A stretch of 64,000 nucleotides of DNA from Candidatus Xiphinematobacter sp. (GTDB lineage: Bacteria; Verrucomicrobiota; Verrucomicrobiia; Chthoniobacterales; Xiphinematobacteraceae), in assembly GCA_016766635.1 (NCBI GenBank), contig CP068473.1, positions 554,673 to 618,672 of the forward strand, in the 5' to 3' direction. A model generated the notes under the pieces. That model ran no database searches and was not told the DNA's origin. It was given only the letters and a program-made list of their open reading frames with translations. The position numbers and the translations under genes were made by a program. Below are positions 52,272-61,474 of the stretch, piece by piece (positions within the stretch are counted from its first letter, which is position 1; every line of letters begins with the position of its first letter).

Positions 52272-52976
52272 CTAAGTGGAGAAATGGAATCGCGTGGGCA
52301 ATGTGTGCACGACAAAGTTGTAGATTTCCTCCTCACTCATATCAGAAAGTAGCACGGACCGGTATATTTCACGTAGCGTGCGGAAGCGCTCAACTTGTTC
52401 TCCAGCAAAGAGCGTGATGGTGGAGTTAACGTTATACCCAGCACGAATAGAAGTTCCGTTTTCTTCCACAAGGACCTGGGCAAATTGCCGGAGCATCTGC
52501 TCCATGTCATTCCCCTCTGCCATACCATTCTCCATTTGCGCAGCGGCGAGAACGGCTGCATGCTCCACAGAGGGATCATCGAATATTTGTTCGCTCAGTT
52601 CCCGAATATCAGAGGGGCTGTAACCCCTCTTTTTCTGAAGAGACTTTAACTCAAGAAAGAAATTGCGGAATGCTGCACTGTATACGCCAGAAAAATCGCC
52701 AAGCATCTGTGCGATTGCCTCTTTCGCGCTCTCAAACAGCTGACTAGCTTGGTCTTGAAAAATAGCTCTTCGTCCCTCCTGGTGGTGCCGTTCTACCTTA
52801 AGTCCTAAAACCTCAAGCCCCAAAGGAGTGTCCTGTAAACTGAAACTGATATCCTCCGTGATATCTTGCACAGTCCCCATTTCAACAGTCATCCCCTGAA
52901 AGATACCTCTTTTTTGCAGGCCCGAGGAGGAAAAGTTGGCTTGCTGAATTGGTCGAAGTGAAGCAACGTCAGACAT
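52272..52976 (-). pseudogene. sctW: SctW gatekeeper, N-terminal half (split gene)
   Basis: 234 aa. The N-terminus is a flexible secretion-signal-like region. The middle follows the HrpJ/YopN pattern, ending in FRTLREIYRSVLLSDMSEEEIYNFVV, like YopN's LRDTYRDAVMGYQGIYAI. It then stops in the middle of the HrpJ domain. The missing part resumes in the ORF at 51577-52125 in another frame after about 150 bp with stops in all three frames. SctW plugs the type III channel until host contact. The start ATG is at 52976, facing rpoN. Confidence 0.75.
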
Positions 52977-53043
52977 TAGTATTAGAAGACATCAGAATAC
53001 AAGTTCCGCATTGTAAGTTTCTTTCTGCTTGTTGGAAAGTAGC

Positions 53044-53062
53044 TTTCCCCTCCCAGGGGAAA
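53044..53062. promoter_or_regulatory. Perfect inverted repeat between rpoN and sctW
   Basis: TTTCCCCT-CCC-AGGGGAAA lies at the centre of the 145 bp divergent region. The dyad, 3-base spacer and position between two promoters fit an operator or an RNA hairpin in either leader. I find no clear GG-N10-GC sigma-54 site. Confidence 0.4.
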
Positions 53063-53121
53063 TTGATGTGGAACTTAGCTGAGGAAATATCCGACCCGTC
53101 GGCTTGTGCTTTTGTGCTTGT

Positions 53122-54504
53122 ATGCTTGGAATAGAACAAACACACACCCTCTCTATAAAACAGGCTCCTTCTCCACTTATGCAACAGAGCCTCCGGATTC
53201 TTCAGGCACCACTTAGTGAACTGAGACAGCTGGTAGAAAACGAAATGTGGGCAAACCCCGTTCTGGAAGAGGTGACCTCCTCAAGGGATTTTCCCCTACT
53301 GGGAGAGGAGCCTCTTTCACTTCAAGAGGAATGGGATACCTATTTTGTACAATCCGACTTCTCTTCCCAAAGAGGAGAGCGTCATCATCATTTGATTCAC
53401 TCTTTAGCAGAGGCCGGTACGCTACAGAGTTCCTTGAGGGATCAGGTTGTACTAATGGGGGCAAAGGCAGGAGATATCCGTATTGCGCTACTAATTGTGG
53501 GCTGTCTAAATGAGGCAGGGTATTTAGAAGCCTCCGTCGAGGAAATTGCCAGTCTGGCAAAGGTACATCTGGGAGATGTAGAAGCTGTGTTGCGAAAAGT
53601 TCAGAACCTGGATCCAGCTGGAATAGCGGCACGCAATTTGCAGGAGTGTCTTCTCTTACAACTCAGGCGTCAAGGGCAAGGAACTCGCTTAGAAAGTAGA
53701 ATCGTCGAGTTGTGCCTAAACCAACTGGCACATCGCAAGTTCAACGAAATTGCCAGGACACTCCAAGTGCCTCCTGCGCAAGTGCGTCGAGCGGCTGATC
53801 GTATTGCTCAGTTACACCCTAAGCCAGGAAGGGTATTGGAAGACGCTGCTGAACCACTTACAAGAGCGGAGGTTACCATATATAAGGAGAAGGATGGCAA
53901 GTACCATCCTGCTCTTTGCAACTCGGGCCTGCCGCGCCTACGAATCAGTTCTCTTTATAGGGAACTACTCTTGCGAGAGAAAAGCGATGGGGAGGTGGGG
54001 GAATATGTCCGGAAAAAGATCCGAGCTGGTCTCTTCCTTATCCACAGCCTCCAAAAAAGGCAACGCACCATTCTGGGCACTGCTGAGCAAATTGTCCACC
54101 GTCAACAAAAATTTTTTGAAGAGGGCTTTACCGGCCTATATCCTATGACTATGGAGGAGGTAGCCAAAGCAATAGGAGTCCACGAAACTACCGTTAGTCG
54201 GGCGATTTCCGGAAAATATATGGACACTCCCTACGGGATCCTTGAGATGAGGCGCTTTTTCACTTCCGGATATCAGGTCAAGAGCGGTGGTTCCATTAGC
54301 AGCGAAGGTGTGCGGGAGGAGATCCTGAGAATAATCGCTGGAGAGGATCGATGTAACCCCCTGCGCGATCAAGAGATAGTTGCCCTCTTAAGAAAGAAGG
54401 GACTTCTAGCTACACGCCGTACTATCGCAAAATATCGTGCACAGCTCTCCATTCTGCCAAGTTACTTGCGTAAAATCCAAGCACTTGGTGACCTGCCCAG
54501 CTAG
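53122..54504 (+). CDS. rpoN: RNA polymerase sigma-54 factor
   Basis: Alternative sigma factor that needs an AAA+ activator. The N-terminal Gln/Leu-rich activator-contact region is visible (LSIKQAPSPLMQQSLRILQAPLSELRQLVENE). The core-binding domain follows, and the C-terminus has HTH VAKAIGVHETTVSRAISGKYMDTP and the RpoN box TRRTIAKYR. I chose ATG 53122 over 53104, giving 460 aa. It lies next to the type III island; in some bacteria sigma-54 drives type III genes, but no activator gene is seen here. Confidence 0.96.
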   Translation: MLGIEQTHTLSIKQAPSPLMQQSLRILQAPLSELRQLVENEMWANPVLEEVTSSRDFPLLGEEPLSLQEEWDTYFVQSDFSSQRGERHHHLIHSLAEAGTLQSSLRDQVVLMGAKAGDIRIALLIVGCLNEAGYLEASVEEIASLAKVHLGDVEAVLRKVQNLDPAGIAARNLQECLLLQLRRQGQGTRLESRIVELCLNQLAHRKFNEIARTLQVPPAQVRRAADRIAQLHPKPGRVLEDAAEPLTRAEVTIYKEKDGKYHPALCNSGLPRLRISSLYRELLLREKSDGEVGEYVRKKIRAGLFLIHSLQKRQRTILGTAEQIVHRQQKFFEEGFTGLYPMTMEEVAKAIGVHETTVSRAISGKYMDTPYGILEMRRFFTSGYQVKSGGSISSEGVREEILRIIAGEDRCNPLRDQEIVALLRKKGLLATRRTIAKYRAQLSILPSYLRKIQALGDLPS

Positions 54505-54665
54505 TAGTATACAAAGAGGACTGCCCACGAAACCGGTCTAAGGAGCTTAAGAAGATAAATCCGGTAACATTTACATAGTAAAACGAGTATGCTGGGGACT
54601 TGTCGTCGTCCGATGGAAAGATGAAAGGAAGAGCCTGGCGGAATGACCGCCCTCCAATAGTTTTT

Positions 54666-54736
54666 TGCCCTGTGGTGTAATGGTAACACAGCGCCCTTTG
54701 GAGGCGTTACTCATGGTTCGAATCCATGCAGGGCAG
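54666..54736 (+). tRNA. tRNA-Gln (anticodon TTG)
   Basis: The acceptor TGCCCTG (54666-54672) pairs fully with CAGGGCA (54729-54735), and the discriminator is G. The anticodon arm GCCCTTTGGAGGC gives anticodon TTG. The T arm ATGGTTCGAATCCAT is canonical. CCA is not encoded. Confidence 0.95.
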
Positions 54737-55254
54737 ATAGAAAGGCAGAAGCACAATACTGGCGTAGTCCTTATCCCGAGTTGGCAAGCGTCTAGCGCTA
54801 AAGTGGATAGGAAGAAAACCGAGTAGTTGCCCCCTACTATCTCGAAAGAAATGTTCATATGATTCCCGGAGAAGCTTCCATGAAACTTGCATCTCCCGTT
54901 AAGCATCGAGTCTTGGTAGTCACACGCATGCCGCACGGCACGCCTTCATTGTGTGCCCGTCCTGGCCAAGTTTGGAAGGACTGTCCTAACAAACAATGGG
55001 ACCGCGGAAGGGAAATGAATTATAGGGGGAGAAAGGGGATGGCGGCTTCGAACTATGAAGCACTATTCCTCCCCACCGACTCTACAAGGAGCCCTGCAGA
55101 GGTTCCAGCTGCAGTCACAGCCACGGTTAAAATAAAATAAGCTATCGGTTGAAATGCAACTATGGAATTGCGTCGTCTTTGGTCTATTGGGCTATCACAG
55201 TGAGGCAACCGCGATGGATGGCCCTCTTACCATTAGAGTATGAATTGTCTTTAG
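54737..55254. other. 518 bp between tRNA-Gln and mqnC
   Basis: No recognisable gene. A 93-codon plus-strand frame at 54859-55140 matches no family and lacks a ribosome site. The mqnC promoter presumably lies at the right end. Confidence 0.4.
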
Positions 55255-56343
55255 ATGAGCTACACTGCAAACTACATCATCGGTAAAGTGTTAGATGGGA
55301 GGCGTATTTGCCCAAGAGAGGTGCGGCTGCTTTATGGGCTGCCACTCAGCATACTAGGCGGCCTTGCTGATGCCAGAAAGCGCCTTGCCAAGTCAGGGAG
55401 CTATAGCGGCGAAGGGCCCGAGGACAAAATTGTGACTTATATCGTTGATCGAAACGTCAATTACACTAACGTTTGTAACGTTCATTGCAAGTTTTGTGCA
55501 TTCTATCGCACGGAGAGGAACAAGGACCGTTACATACTCTCTTGGGAGGAAATTGATCACAAGCTGTCTGAACTAGATGCTATTGGAGGGGTACAAGTTC
55601 TTTTGCAGGGGGGGCACCACCCAAAGCTGGGAATCGACTATTATCTCACCCTACTAGAATACATCCGTAAAAGGTATCCACGAATAAATATTCACGGATT
55701 CAGTCCACCGGAATTCTGTCATTTCGCAGAAGTGTTCAAAATGCCTGTCAGGGAAGTAATTGCGCGTTTTCACGAAGCAGGACTGGGATCCATTCCAGGT
55801 GGAGGCGGAGAAATTCTGGTGGACCGTGTGCGTAAGCGTATCTCCCCGCTGAAGTGCAACGCTCATCAATGGTTGGAAGTTATGCGTACTGCTCACGAGC
55901 TGGGTATCCGATCAAGCGCTACTATGATGTTTGGACATGTAGAAACCCTCGAAGAGAGGGTTGAACACTTGGCGCGATTGCGAGTTCTTCAGGACGAAAC
56001 GCGCGGATTTACCGCTTTCATTTGTTGGACATTTCAAGCGGCACATACCAGACTGCGTGTTAGCCCGGTGGGCGCAGCGGAATACCTCCGAATGCAGGCT
56101 ATTTCTAGGATTTTCCTGGACAACTTTAGGAATTTACAGAGCTCTTGGGTAACCCAAGGACCGCAAATCGGTCAAATTTCTCTTAAGTATGGAGCTAATG
56201 ACTTTGGCGGTGTAATGATGGAGGAGAATGTGGTAAGCAGCGCCGGAACTACTTTTCGCCTGACCAGTAACGACATTGAAGAGCTCATCCAAAACGCTGG
56301 TTATATGCCCAGGCGGCGTAACACTTGGTATGAGTTGATATGA
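55255..56343 (+). CDS. mqnC: Cyclic dehypoxanthinyl futalosine synthase
   Basis: Radical SAM enzyme of the futalosine route to menaquinone. It cyclises dehypoxanthine futalosine. The Fe-S cluster ligands are Cys74, Cys78 and Cys81 in NVCNVHCKFCAF. A TIM barrel follows with LLQGGHHPKLGIDYY, FSPPEF and the C-terminal GANDFGGVMMEENVV typical of MqnC/MqnE. At 362 aa it fits MqnC. The 4 bp overlap with the M24 peptidase gene indicates co-translation. Other mqn genes are not in the window. Confidence 0.93.
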   Translation: MSYTANYIIGKVLDGRRICPREVRLLYGLPLSILGGLADARKRLAKSGSYSGEGPEDKIVTYIVDRNVNYTNVCNVHCKFCAFYRTERNKDRYILSWEEIDHKLSELDAIGGVQVLLQGGHHPKLGIDYYLTLLEYIRKRYPRINIHGFSPPEFCHFAEVFKMPVREVIARFHEAGLGSIPGGGGEILVDRVRKRISPLKCNAHQWLEVMRTAHELGIRSSATMMFGHVETLEERVEHLARLRVLQDETRGFTAFICWTFQAAHTRLRVSPVGAAEYLRMQAISRIFLDNFRNLQSSWVTQGPQIGQISLKYGANDFGGVMMEENVVSSAGTTFRLTSNDIEELIQNAGYMPRRRNTWYELI

Positions 56344-57521
56344 GTTACTTCAATGATTATTGCCCTAGCAGGGGGAAAGCGCCTGATGTTGCGGTACCGC
56401 GCGTATTGTTCGCTTCCAGCGAGCAAAACGCTGACATTTTCTATGCCTCGAAATTTTTAGCCCCAGACCCCTTTTTTTACATTCTCCATCTTGGGAGGAA
56501 GTACCTTATTGTCGGCGACTTAGAAATAGATCGTGCTAGAAAGGAAGCGCGGGTTGACTGTGTGGTCTCTTCTAGTGAATTGGCCCTGGAGTTAAAGAGG
56601 AGAAAACGGACTTTTTGTTCATCCTCCTCAGAGGAAGCAAAGATACTGATCCTCTTCCTGAAAAGACATGGCATTTCCCAGGTAGAAGTACCAGCAGCCT
56701 TTCCCCTATTTATGGCTGAAAGCCTACGGGGAGCGTGTATCTCTGTGCAATGGATCCCAGATCCATTCTGGCCACAGCGAGAGAGAAAATCCCCCAGGGA
56801 AATTCGGTGCCTTCGGCTTTCCCTGGGCATTGCCCAAGCAGCTATGGAGCGGGCCTTTGAAGTACTCCGCAATACTCGGATTAACAAACACAAGGTTTTG
56901 TATTGGGGTGGAGCACCTTTAACTTCGGAGCGACTAAGGGCAGAAATAGAAACTTGCATTGTGAGGGCAGGGGGAACAATCCCCCACAGTTCTATTGTTG
57001 CTGGTGGGTATCAAGCCACCGAACCCCATGCAACTGGGAGTGGTCCTCTTTTTGCTAATCAGCTTACCATAATCGATATTTTCCCACGTCACGCGACGTC
57101 GGGATATTTTGGGGATTTGACAAGAACGGTAGTAAGGGGGCACGCCTCGAATGTGCAGCGGCATCTGTGGAAAGTCTGCCTGCAGGGACAAAGGCGGATA
57201 CTTTCTCAGATACGGCCTGGAGTACTCGGTTCAAGTATACTTCACAGCATTAGAGCCTTCTTTGCCAAGAACGGGTATCCTACAAAAATGCAAGGGGGGA
57301 AATGGAGCGGATTTTTCCACGGCGCTGGGCATGGATTGGGGCTGGAGGTGCACGAGCACCCTCGATTCACGGGCGACCAGTTTCTTCCTAACCAAGTTCT
57401 CACTGTGGAGCCAGGCATCTACATCCCAGGATTGGGAGGGGTACGCCACGAAGACGTGATTCAGATCACTCATCGGGGAAATAGACCACTTACTCGCCTA
57501 CCTAAACCCCTTGAGCTCTAA
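56340..57521 (+). CDS. M24-family metallopeptidase (Xaa-Pro aminopeptidase-like)
   Basis: 393 aa with a creatinase-type N-terminal domain and a pita-bread catalytic domain. Metal ligands are visible: Asp in IIDIFPRH, Asp in FGDLTRTV, His in FFHGAGHGLGLEVHE, and Glu in VEPGIYIPGLGGVRHED. It is therefore probably an active dinuclear-metal aminopeptidase. Its ATG overlaps mqnC by 4 bp. A role in the menaquinone pathway is not supported by the sequence; coupling may be accidental. Confidence 0.88.
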   Translation: MSYFNDYCPSRGKAPDVAVPRVLFASSEQNADIFYASKFLAPDPFFYILHLGRKYLIVGDLEIDRARKEARVDCVVSSSELALELKRRKRTFCSSSSEEAKILILFLKRHGISQVEVPAAFPLFMAESLRGACISVQWIPDPFWPQRERKSPREIRCLRLSLGIAQAAMERAFEVLRNTRINKHKVLYWGGAPLTSERLRAEIETCIVRAGGTIPHSSIVAGGYQATEPHATGSGPLFANQLTIIDIFPRHATSGYFGDLTRTVVRGHASNVQRHLWKVCLQGQRRILSQIRPGVLGSSILHSIRAFFAKNGYPTKMQGGKWSGFFHGAGHGLGLEVHEHPRFTGDQFLPNQVLTVEPGIYIPGLGGVRHEDVIQITHRGNRPLTRLPKPLEL

Positions 57522-57680
57522 GAGCTCTAAATAGCAATATTTTGACGTTACTTCTGACGTTATCGACATTATGCACGTTAAGTGAGACGCAGCACCCGAA
57601 TTTTGTGCTATGGGATACAAAATTCCTATTGGAAAAAGTGGTAGAAAGGTTATCCTCTTGCCGAGGTAAGTGGTCTCTTC

Positions 57681-58373
57681 ATGAAAGTAGATTCTTTTTT
57701 TCTGTACGCTGTATTGATTGGGATACCCTTCTTGCTTGGGTTATATGCTCAAGTGAGAGTCTCCGGTACGTTTTCTCGTTGGAAGGGAGTTCCCGTTGGA
57801 ATAGGTCTCACTGGCGCAGAGGTAGCCAGGGAGATTCTTGCTGCTGCCGGGATCCGTGATGTAGAGGTTGCGCTCATTGAGGATATGTTAGGCGACCATT
57901 ATGACCCATCTTCCAAACGCCTTTGCCTCTCCCCAGATGTTTACGAGGGGGCATCCGTAGCCGCTGCTGGGATTGCTGCGCACGAGTCTGGTCATGCGAT
58001 CCAGCATGCGCGTGCATATGCCCCCCTCCATCTCCGCATGGCTATTGTGCCCGTTACTCAAGTAGCATCGCAATTGTTGCCGTTTGTAATTTTGGGTGGT
58101 TTTTTCTTTCATTTTACAGGACTCATCACAGTTGGCATTGTCTGCTACCTGGTTCTTACTCTGTTTCAGCTGATTACTCTGCCTGTGGAGTTTGATGCCT
58201 CAGCACGGGCCAAAGTCATTCTACAGCAGATGAGGATTGTGGGTAACCACGAAGAAACAAGAGGTGTGAATGATGTGTTGGACTCGGCAGCACTCACTTA
58301 CGTAGCGGCATTTGTCGCCTCCCTAGGAAACCTCATCTACTTGTTTCTTAGTCGATCTTCTTCTAAGGACTAG
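57681..58373 (+). CDS. Membrane zinc metallopeptidase (YugP-like, Zn_peptidase_2)
   Basis: 230 aa with three or four membrane segments: residues about 5-23, two between 118 and 170, and one near 212. The active-site helix AAGIAAHESGHAIQHA carries the HExxH motif His101-Glu102-xx-His105. The Glu ligand after it lies in the VEFDAS region. The substrate is unknown. It lies between the M24 peptidase gene and thiD, and overlaps neither. Confidence 0.88.
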   Translation: MKVDSFFLYAVLIGIPFLLGLYAQVRVSGTFSRWKGVPVGIGLTGAEVAREILAAAGIRDVEVALIEDMLGDHYDPSSKRLCLSPDVYEGASVAAAGIAAHESGHAIQHARAYAPLHLRMAIVPVTQVASQLLPFVILGGFFFHFTGLITVGIVCYLVLTLFQLITLPVEFDASARAKVILQQMRIVGNHEETRGVNDVLDSAALTYVAAFVASLGNLIYLFLSRSSSKD

Positions 58374-58381
58374 GAAGGGGG

Positions 58382-59194
58382 GTGTCCCTTATTTTCACTA
58401 AGCCATGTGTTTTAACTATCGCTGGCTCGGATAGTTCGGGTAGTGCGGGGGTGCAGGCGGATTTGAAGTCCATTGGCGCACAGGGATGCTATGGTCTGAC
58501 GGCGTTGACGTGTGTTGTGGCAGAGTCTCCAGAGAGGGTAGTGGAAATTAAGACGTTATCAGCTCGGCTAGTAGCTAGTCAAATTAAGGTGGCGTTTGAA
58601 GGGTTCCCTATACAGGGAATCAAGACTGGGCTTCTGCGCTCGCCGACGATTGTCCGGACAGTCGCTAAGATACTTAAGCGGCTCGGCTCGGCTCGTGGTG
58701 TGCCTATTGTGGTCGATCCAGTGATGCTTACCTCTACAGGAGATTCTCTCGTGTTTGCCACAATAAGCTCCTCCTATCTAAAGGAACTGATCCCTTTAGC
58801 CACCCTCGTTACTCCCAATTTAGACGAGCTAGGGGTATTTGCTAAAAAAAAAGTCGGCACCTATACGCAGATGAGGCAAGCAGGGCGCAGACTTTCCAGG
58901 GAATGGGGGAAGCCAATCCTCCTCAAGGGAGGACATTTACGTGAAAAGGTCGCTAGAGACCTCCTCGTAACTCCGTCAGGTGGCGAGTGGGAATACAGGT
59001 CCACCTTTCACCGGGATGTTCTGGCTCATGGTACTGGGTGCACCTTTTCTGCTGCTATCGCTGCTCAGCTGGCCCTAGGGAAATCCCTAGAACGGGCAGT
59101 AGAGCTTGCTAAGGATTACATGGAGCTCGCTATTCGCTGTCATCTAGCCTGGGGCAGAATGCAGATCTTAGAACACTTCCCACAAAGCCGCTAG
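58382..59194 (+). CDS. thiD: Hydroxymethylpyrimidine/phosphomethylpyrimidine kinase
   Basis: Thiamine pathway: phosphorylates HMP to HMP-P and HMP-PP, the substrate of ThiE. The N-terminus VLTIAGSDSSGSAGVQADLKSI, VVDPVMLTSTGD, TPNLDELG and the C-terminal AHGTGCTFSAAIAAQLALGKSL are the ribokinase-fold signatures. The start is GTG 58382. At 270 aa it is of normal length. Its product feeds the frameshifted thiE of this window, so a working thiD beside a broken thiE would make the pathway incomplete. Confidence 0.95.
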   Translation: MSLIFTKPCVLTIAGSDSSGSAGVQADLKSIGAQGCYGLTALTCVVAESPERVVEIKTLSARLVASQIKVAFEGFPIQGIKTGLLRSPTIVRTVAKILKRLGSARGVPIVVDPVMLTSTGDSLVFATISSSYLKELIPLATLVTPNLDELGVFAKKKVGTYTQMRQAGRRLSREWGKPILLKGGHLREKVARDLLVTPSGGEWEYRSTFHRDVLAHGTGCTFSAAIAAQLALGKSLERAVELAKDYMELAIRCHLAWGRMQILEHFPQSR

Positions 59195-59283
59195 CCTGGA
59201 GCTTGCTATTCGCACGACGCGTGTATTTGCCGCGACCGGCCAAAAACCGGCCCAAAAGGGGGGCACTGGTACTTCCCTGGAAG

Positions 59284-60375
59284 TCACAAGACTTTTTTCA
59301 GCTCGCTAACAAGGCGCCGGTTTTGTTCTGGGGTACCAACCGAGATACGCACCCATTCCGGTAGTGTATAGCTGCGCATCGCACGTATGATGATGCCACG
59401 CCGGAGCAAGGCATGAAAGACGGCTTCTCCGCTCCTACCTCCTCCAATATGTACCAAGATAAAGTTTGCCTGGCTTGGTATGTAGTTTAGTCCGAGTACA
59501 CTAAGTTGTTCCTGCAAGTAAGAACGTCCCTCACGAACTAGTTCACGTGTAGCCCGAGTGTGTTCTTCGTCTTCTAGAGCAGCTAAAGCTCCTGCTTGGG
59601 CAATGCCGTTTACATTAAACGGCTGCCGGACTCTTTGCAAAACCTTAGCAATCTGTACAGGTGCCAGTCCATAACCGACTCGCAGATTTGCCAGCCCATA
59701 AGCCTTGGAAAAAGTACGCACAACAACAACATTTCTGTTCTCTTGAACGTAGCGCAGCGTATCCGGAGGAGAGTCTAGAAATTCTCGGTATGCTTCATCG
59801 AAGGTGACAAGCACGTATCCTGGAACTCGATTCATGAAGGAGTCAATCTCTTCCTGCGTAACGGCGGTTCCGGTAGGGTTGTTGGGATTAACAATGCAGA
59901 GCTGTCGTGTATATGGTGTAACGGCCTGGCACATGGCTTCTAAATCGTGGGAATATTCCGGGGAAGGGACTTGCACCATGTCTGCACCGAATAGGTTGGC
60001 CACCAGCGCGTAAATGGCAAAGCTGTACTGCGCCGTAACCACTTCGTCCTTTTCCCGAAGGAAAGCATGGCCACATAGCTCGATGATTTCGTTAGATCCG
60101 TTCCCTAGAATGACATTTTCAACCGCCAAACCACACTTTGCGGCAATGGCCTTCCTTAGGGAAAGACCATCCCCATCAGGATACAAGTGGGATCGGGCTA
60201 GAGCTTGTTGCATCGCCCCGAGTGCTCTCGGAGAGGGACCCAGTGGGTTTTCGTTTGATGCAAGTTTTAGAATCTTCTCGGGAGATAAACCTGTCTCTCG
60301 AGCGAGTTCTTCAATGGGCTTTCCAGGCTCATAGGCAAGTAGATTAAGGACACAAGAACGTGCAGGACTCCGCAT
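59284..60375 (-). CDS. hisC: Histidinol-phosphate aminotransferase
   Basis: PLP enzyme in histidine synthesis, possibly also acting on aromatic amino acids. Signatures are ASNENPLGPSP, IVNPNNPTGT and the PLP Lys in FSKAYGLANLRVGYG. At 363 aa from ATG 60375 it matches the family; the open frame extends to 60507 but adds 44 residues not seen in relatives. No other his gene is in the window. Confidence 0.93.
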   Translation of the reverse strand: MRSPARSCVLNLLAYEPGKPIEELARETGLSPEKILKLASNENPLGPSPRALGAMQQALARSHLYPDGDGLSLRKAIAAKCGLAVENVILGNGSNEIIELCGHAFLREKDEVVTAQYSFAIYALVANLFGADMVQVPSPEYSHDLEAMCQAVTPYTRQLCIVNPNNPTGTAVTQEEIDSFMNRVPGYVLVTFDEAYREFLDSPPDTLRYVQENRNVVVVRTFSKAYGLANLRVGYGLAPVQIAKVLQRVRQPFNVNGIAQAGALAALEDEEHTRATRELVREGRSYLQEQLSVLGLNYIPSQANFILVHIGGGRSGEAVFHALLRRGIIIRAMRSYTLPEWVRISVGTPEQNRRLVSELKKVL

Positions 60376-60514
60376 AGGAGAATAAAACAATGGAGTCTCC
60401 TCGCATAAAAGAAAAAATATGCCCGGCCCCCTCTCTATGAGTGTCGCAGAAAGGACCTCTCCCTCCCGACCCATGTGGGCAACCCTTGGGAAAGGGACCT
60501 TACCCAATGCGAGG

Positions 60515-60545
60515 AAACCCTCCAGATCTAGGAGGAGGTTTTTTT
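60515..60545 (+). terminator. Rho-independent-type hairpin with T-run
   Basis: AAACC and CTCC pair with GGAG and GGTTT around the loop AGATCTA, with a 2-base bulge, followed by a T-run at 60538-60545. It points along plus, antisense to hisC. It lies in the 221 bp between hisC and tRNA-Leu. No plus-strand gene immediately precedes it. Confidence 0.45.
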
Positions 60546-60596
60546 AAGTTTTTTTATATTTCAGCATCCTACGCGGGACTAAAGCGACACCCTGTT

Positions 60597-60678
60597 TGCT
60601 CGGGACGGGACTCGAACCCGCATGCCTCGCAGCATACGCCCCTCAAGCGTACGTGTCTGCCGATTTCACCACCCGAGC
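60597..60678 (-). tRNA. tRNA-Leu (anticodon GAG)
   Basis: On the minus strand the acceptor GCTCGGG pairs fully with CCCGAGC, and the discriminator is A. The anticodon arm TACGC-TTGAGGG-GCGTA gives GAG. A long variable arm, as in class II tRNAs, and GGGTTCGAGTCCC-type T arm are present. It is 82 nt. Confidence 0.92.
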
Positions 60679-60891
60679 AAGAACAGCAATCCGCACTCTC
60701 CCTTGCCACAGACCATGGGACTACCTCACCATTCTGGCCAGCTCTCAGCAAGATAAAATTTTTCTTGCATATGGGAGGGGGATGGTTCACGGTGCCAGCG
60801 TGGTCTAGCTGGTGTAAAAAAAGAAAAGGTCTCAGCCTTTAGTTTCTCTCACGGTTTCATTCAATTTAATATTTTCAACGGTTTTATGGCC

Positions 60892-61206
60892 ATGGCATAT
60901 GCGGTTTTTCGGACTGGGGGCAAACAGTACCGTGTTTCTCAGGGGGAGAGTATCGATGTGGAACGTTTGAATGTAGAGGCTGGGGCGAAGGTGGTCTTCG
61001 ATGAGGTTTTCTTAACAGCAGTGGAAGGAAAAGTTACCGTTGGATCTCCCTTAGTTATGGGAGCTGCTGTTACCGCCAACGTCATTGGGCAATACAAAGC
61101 CCGAAAGGTTATTGCATATAAGTTCAAACGCCGAAAGGGGTATCATCGCACGGTGGGCCATAGAAGGCGGATGACTCGTCTCAGAATTTTGGAGGTTGTT
61201 TGCTAA
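60892..61206 (+). CDS. rplU: 50S ribosomal protein L21
   Basis: Large-subunit protein. The sequence [26 protein letters not shown] and the C-terminal [25 protein letters not shown] are typical. The start is ATG 60892 or the in-frame ATG 60886 two codons earlier. At about 104 aa it is of normal size. rplU-rpmA is a standard pair. Confidence 0.96.
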   Translation: MAYAVFRTGGKQYRVSQGESIDVERLNVEAGAKVVFDEVFLTAVEGKVTVGSPLVMGAAVTANVIGQYKARKVIAYKFKRRKGYHRTVGHRRRMTRLRILEVVC

Positions 61207-61222
61207 AGAAGGAGAGTACATT

Positions 61223-61474
61223 ATGGCTCATAAAAGAGGGCAGGGGAGCGTTAGGAACGGTCGGGATAGCTGCAGCAAGCGGCTTGGTGTAAAGAAATTT
61301 GGTGGAGAGAGCGTCCAGGCTGGAAATATTATTATTCGTCAGCGTGGGACCAAGTTTCTGCCTGGCCACAATGTAGGACTTGGGCGAGATCACACTATTT
61401 TTGCCCTTGCTTCCGGGAAGGTTTTTTTCGATCGTGGCAGCCGCCGAGTAAGTGTGGAACAAAGGCAGAATTGA
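61223..61474 (+). CDS. rpmA: 50S ribosomal protein L27
   Basis: Located near the peptidyl transferase centre. The sequence [28 protein letters not shown] lacks the usual N-terminal cleavage extension. The start is ATG 61223 with ribosome site AAGGAG 11 bp upstream; the longer open frame from 61196 is not needed. At 83 aa it is of normal size. It lies 16 bp after rplU. Confidence 0.97.
   Translation: MAHKRGQGSVRNGRDSCSKRLGVKKFGGESVQAGNIIIRQRGTKFLPGHNVGLGRDHTIFALASGKVFFDRGSRRVSVEQRQN

Noticed and set aside
54859-55140. 93-codon plus-strand frame before mqnC
   Set aside because: No motif, low-complexity composition and no ribosome site.
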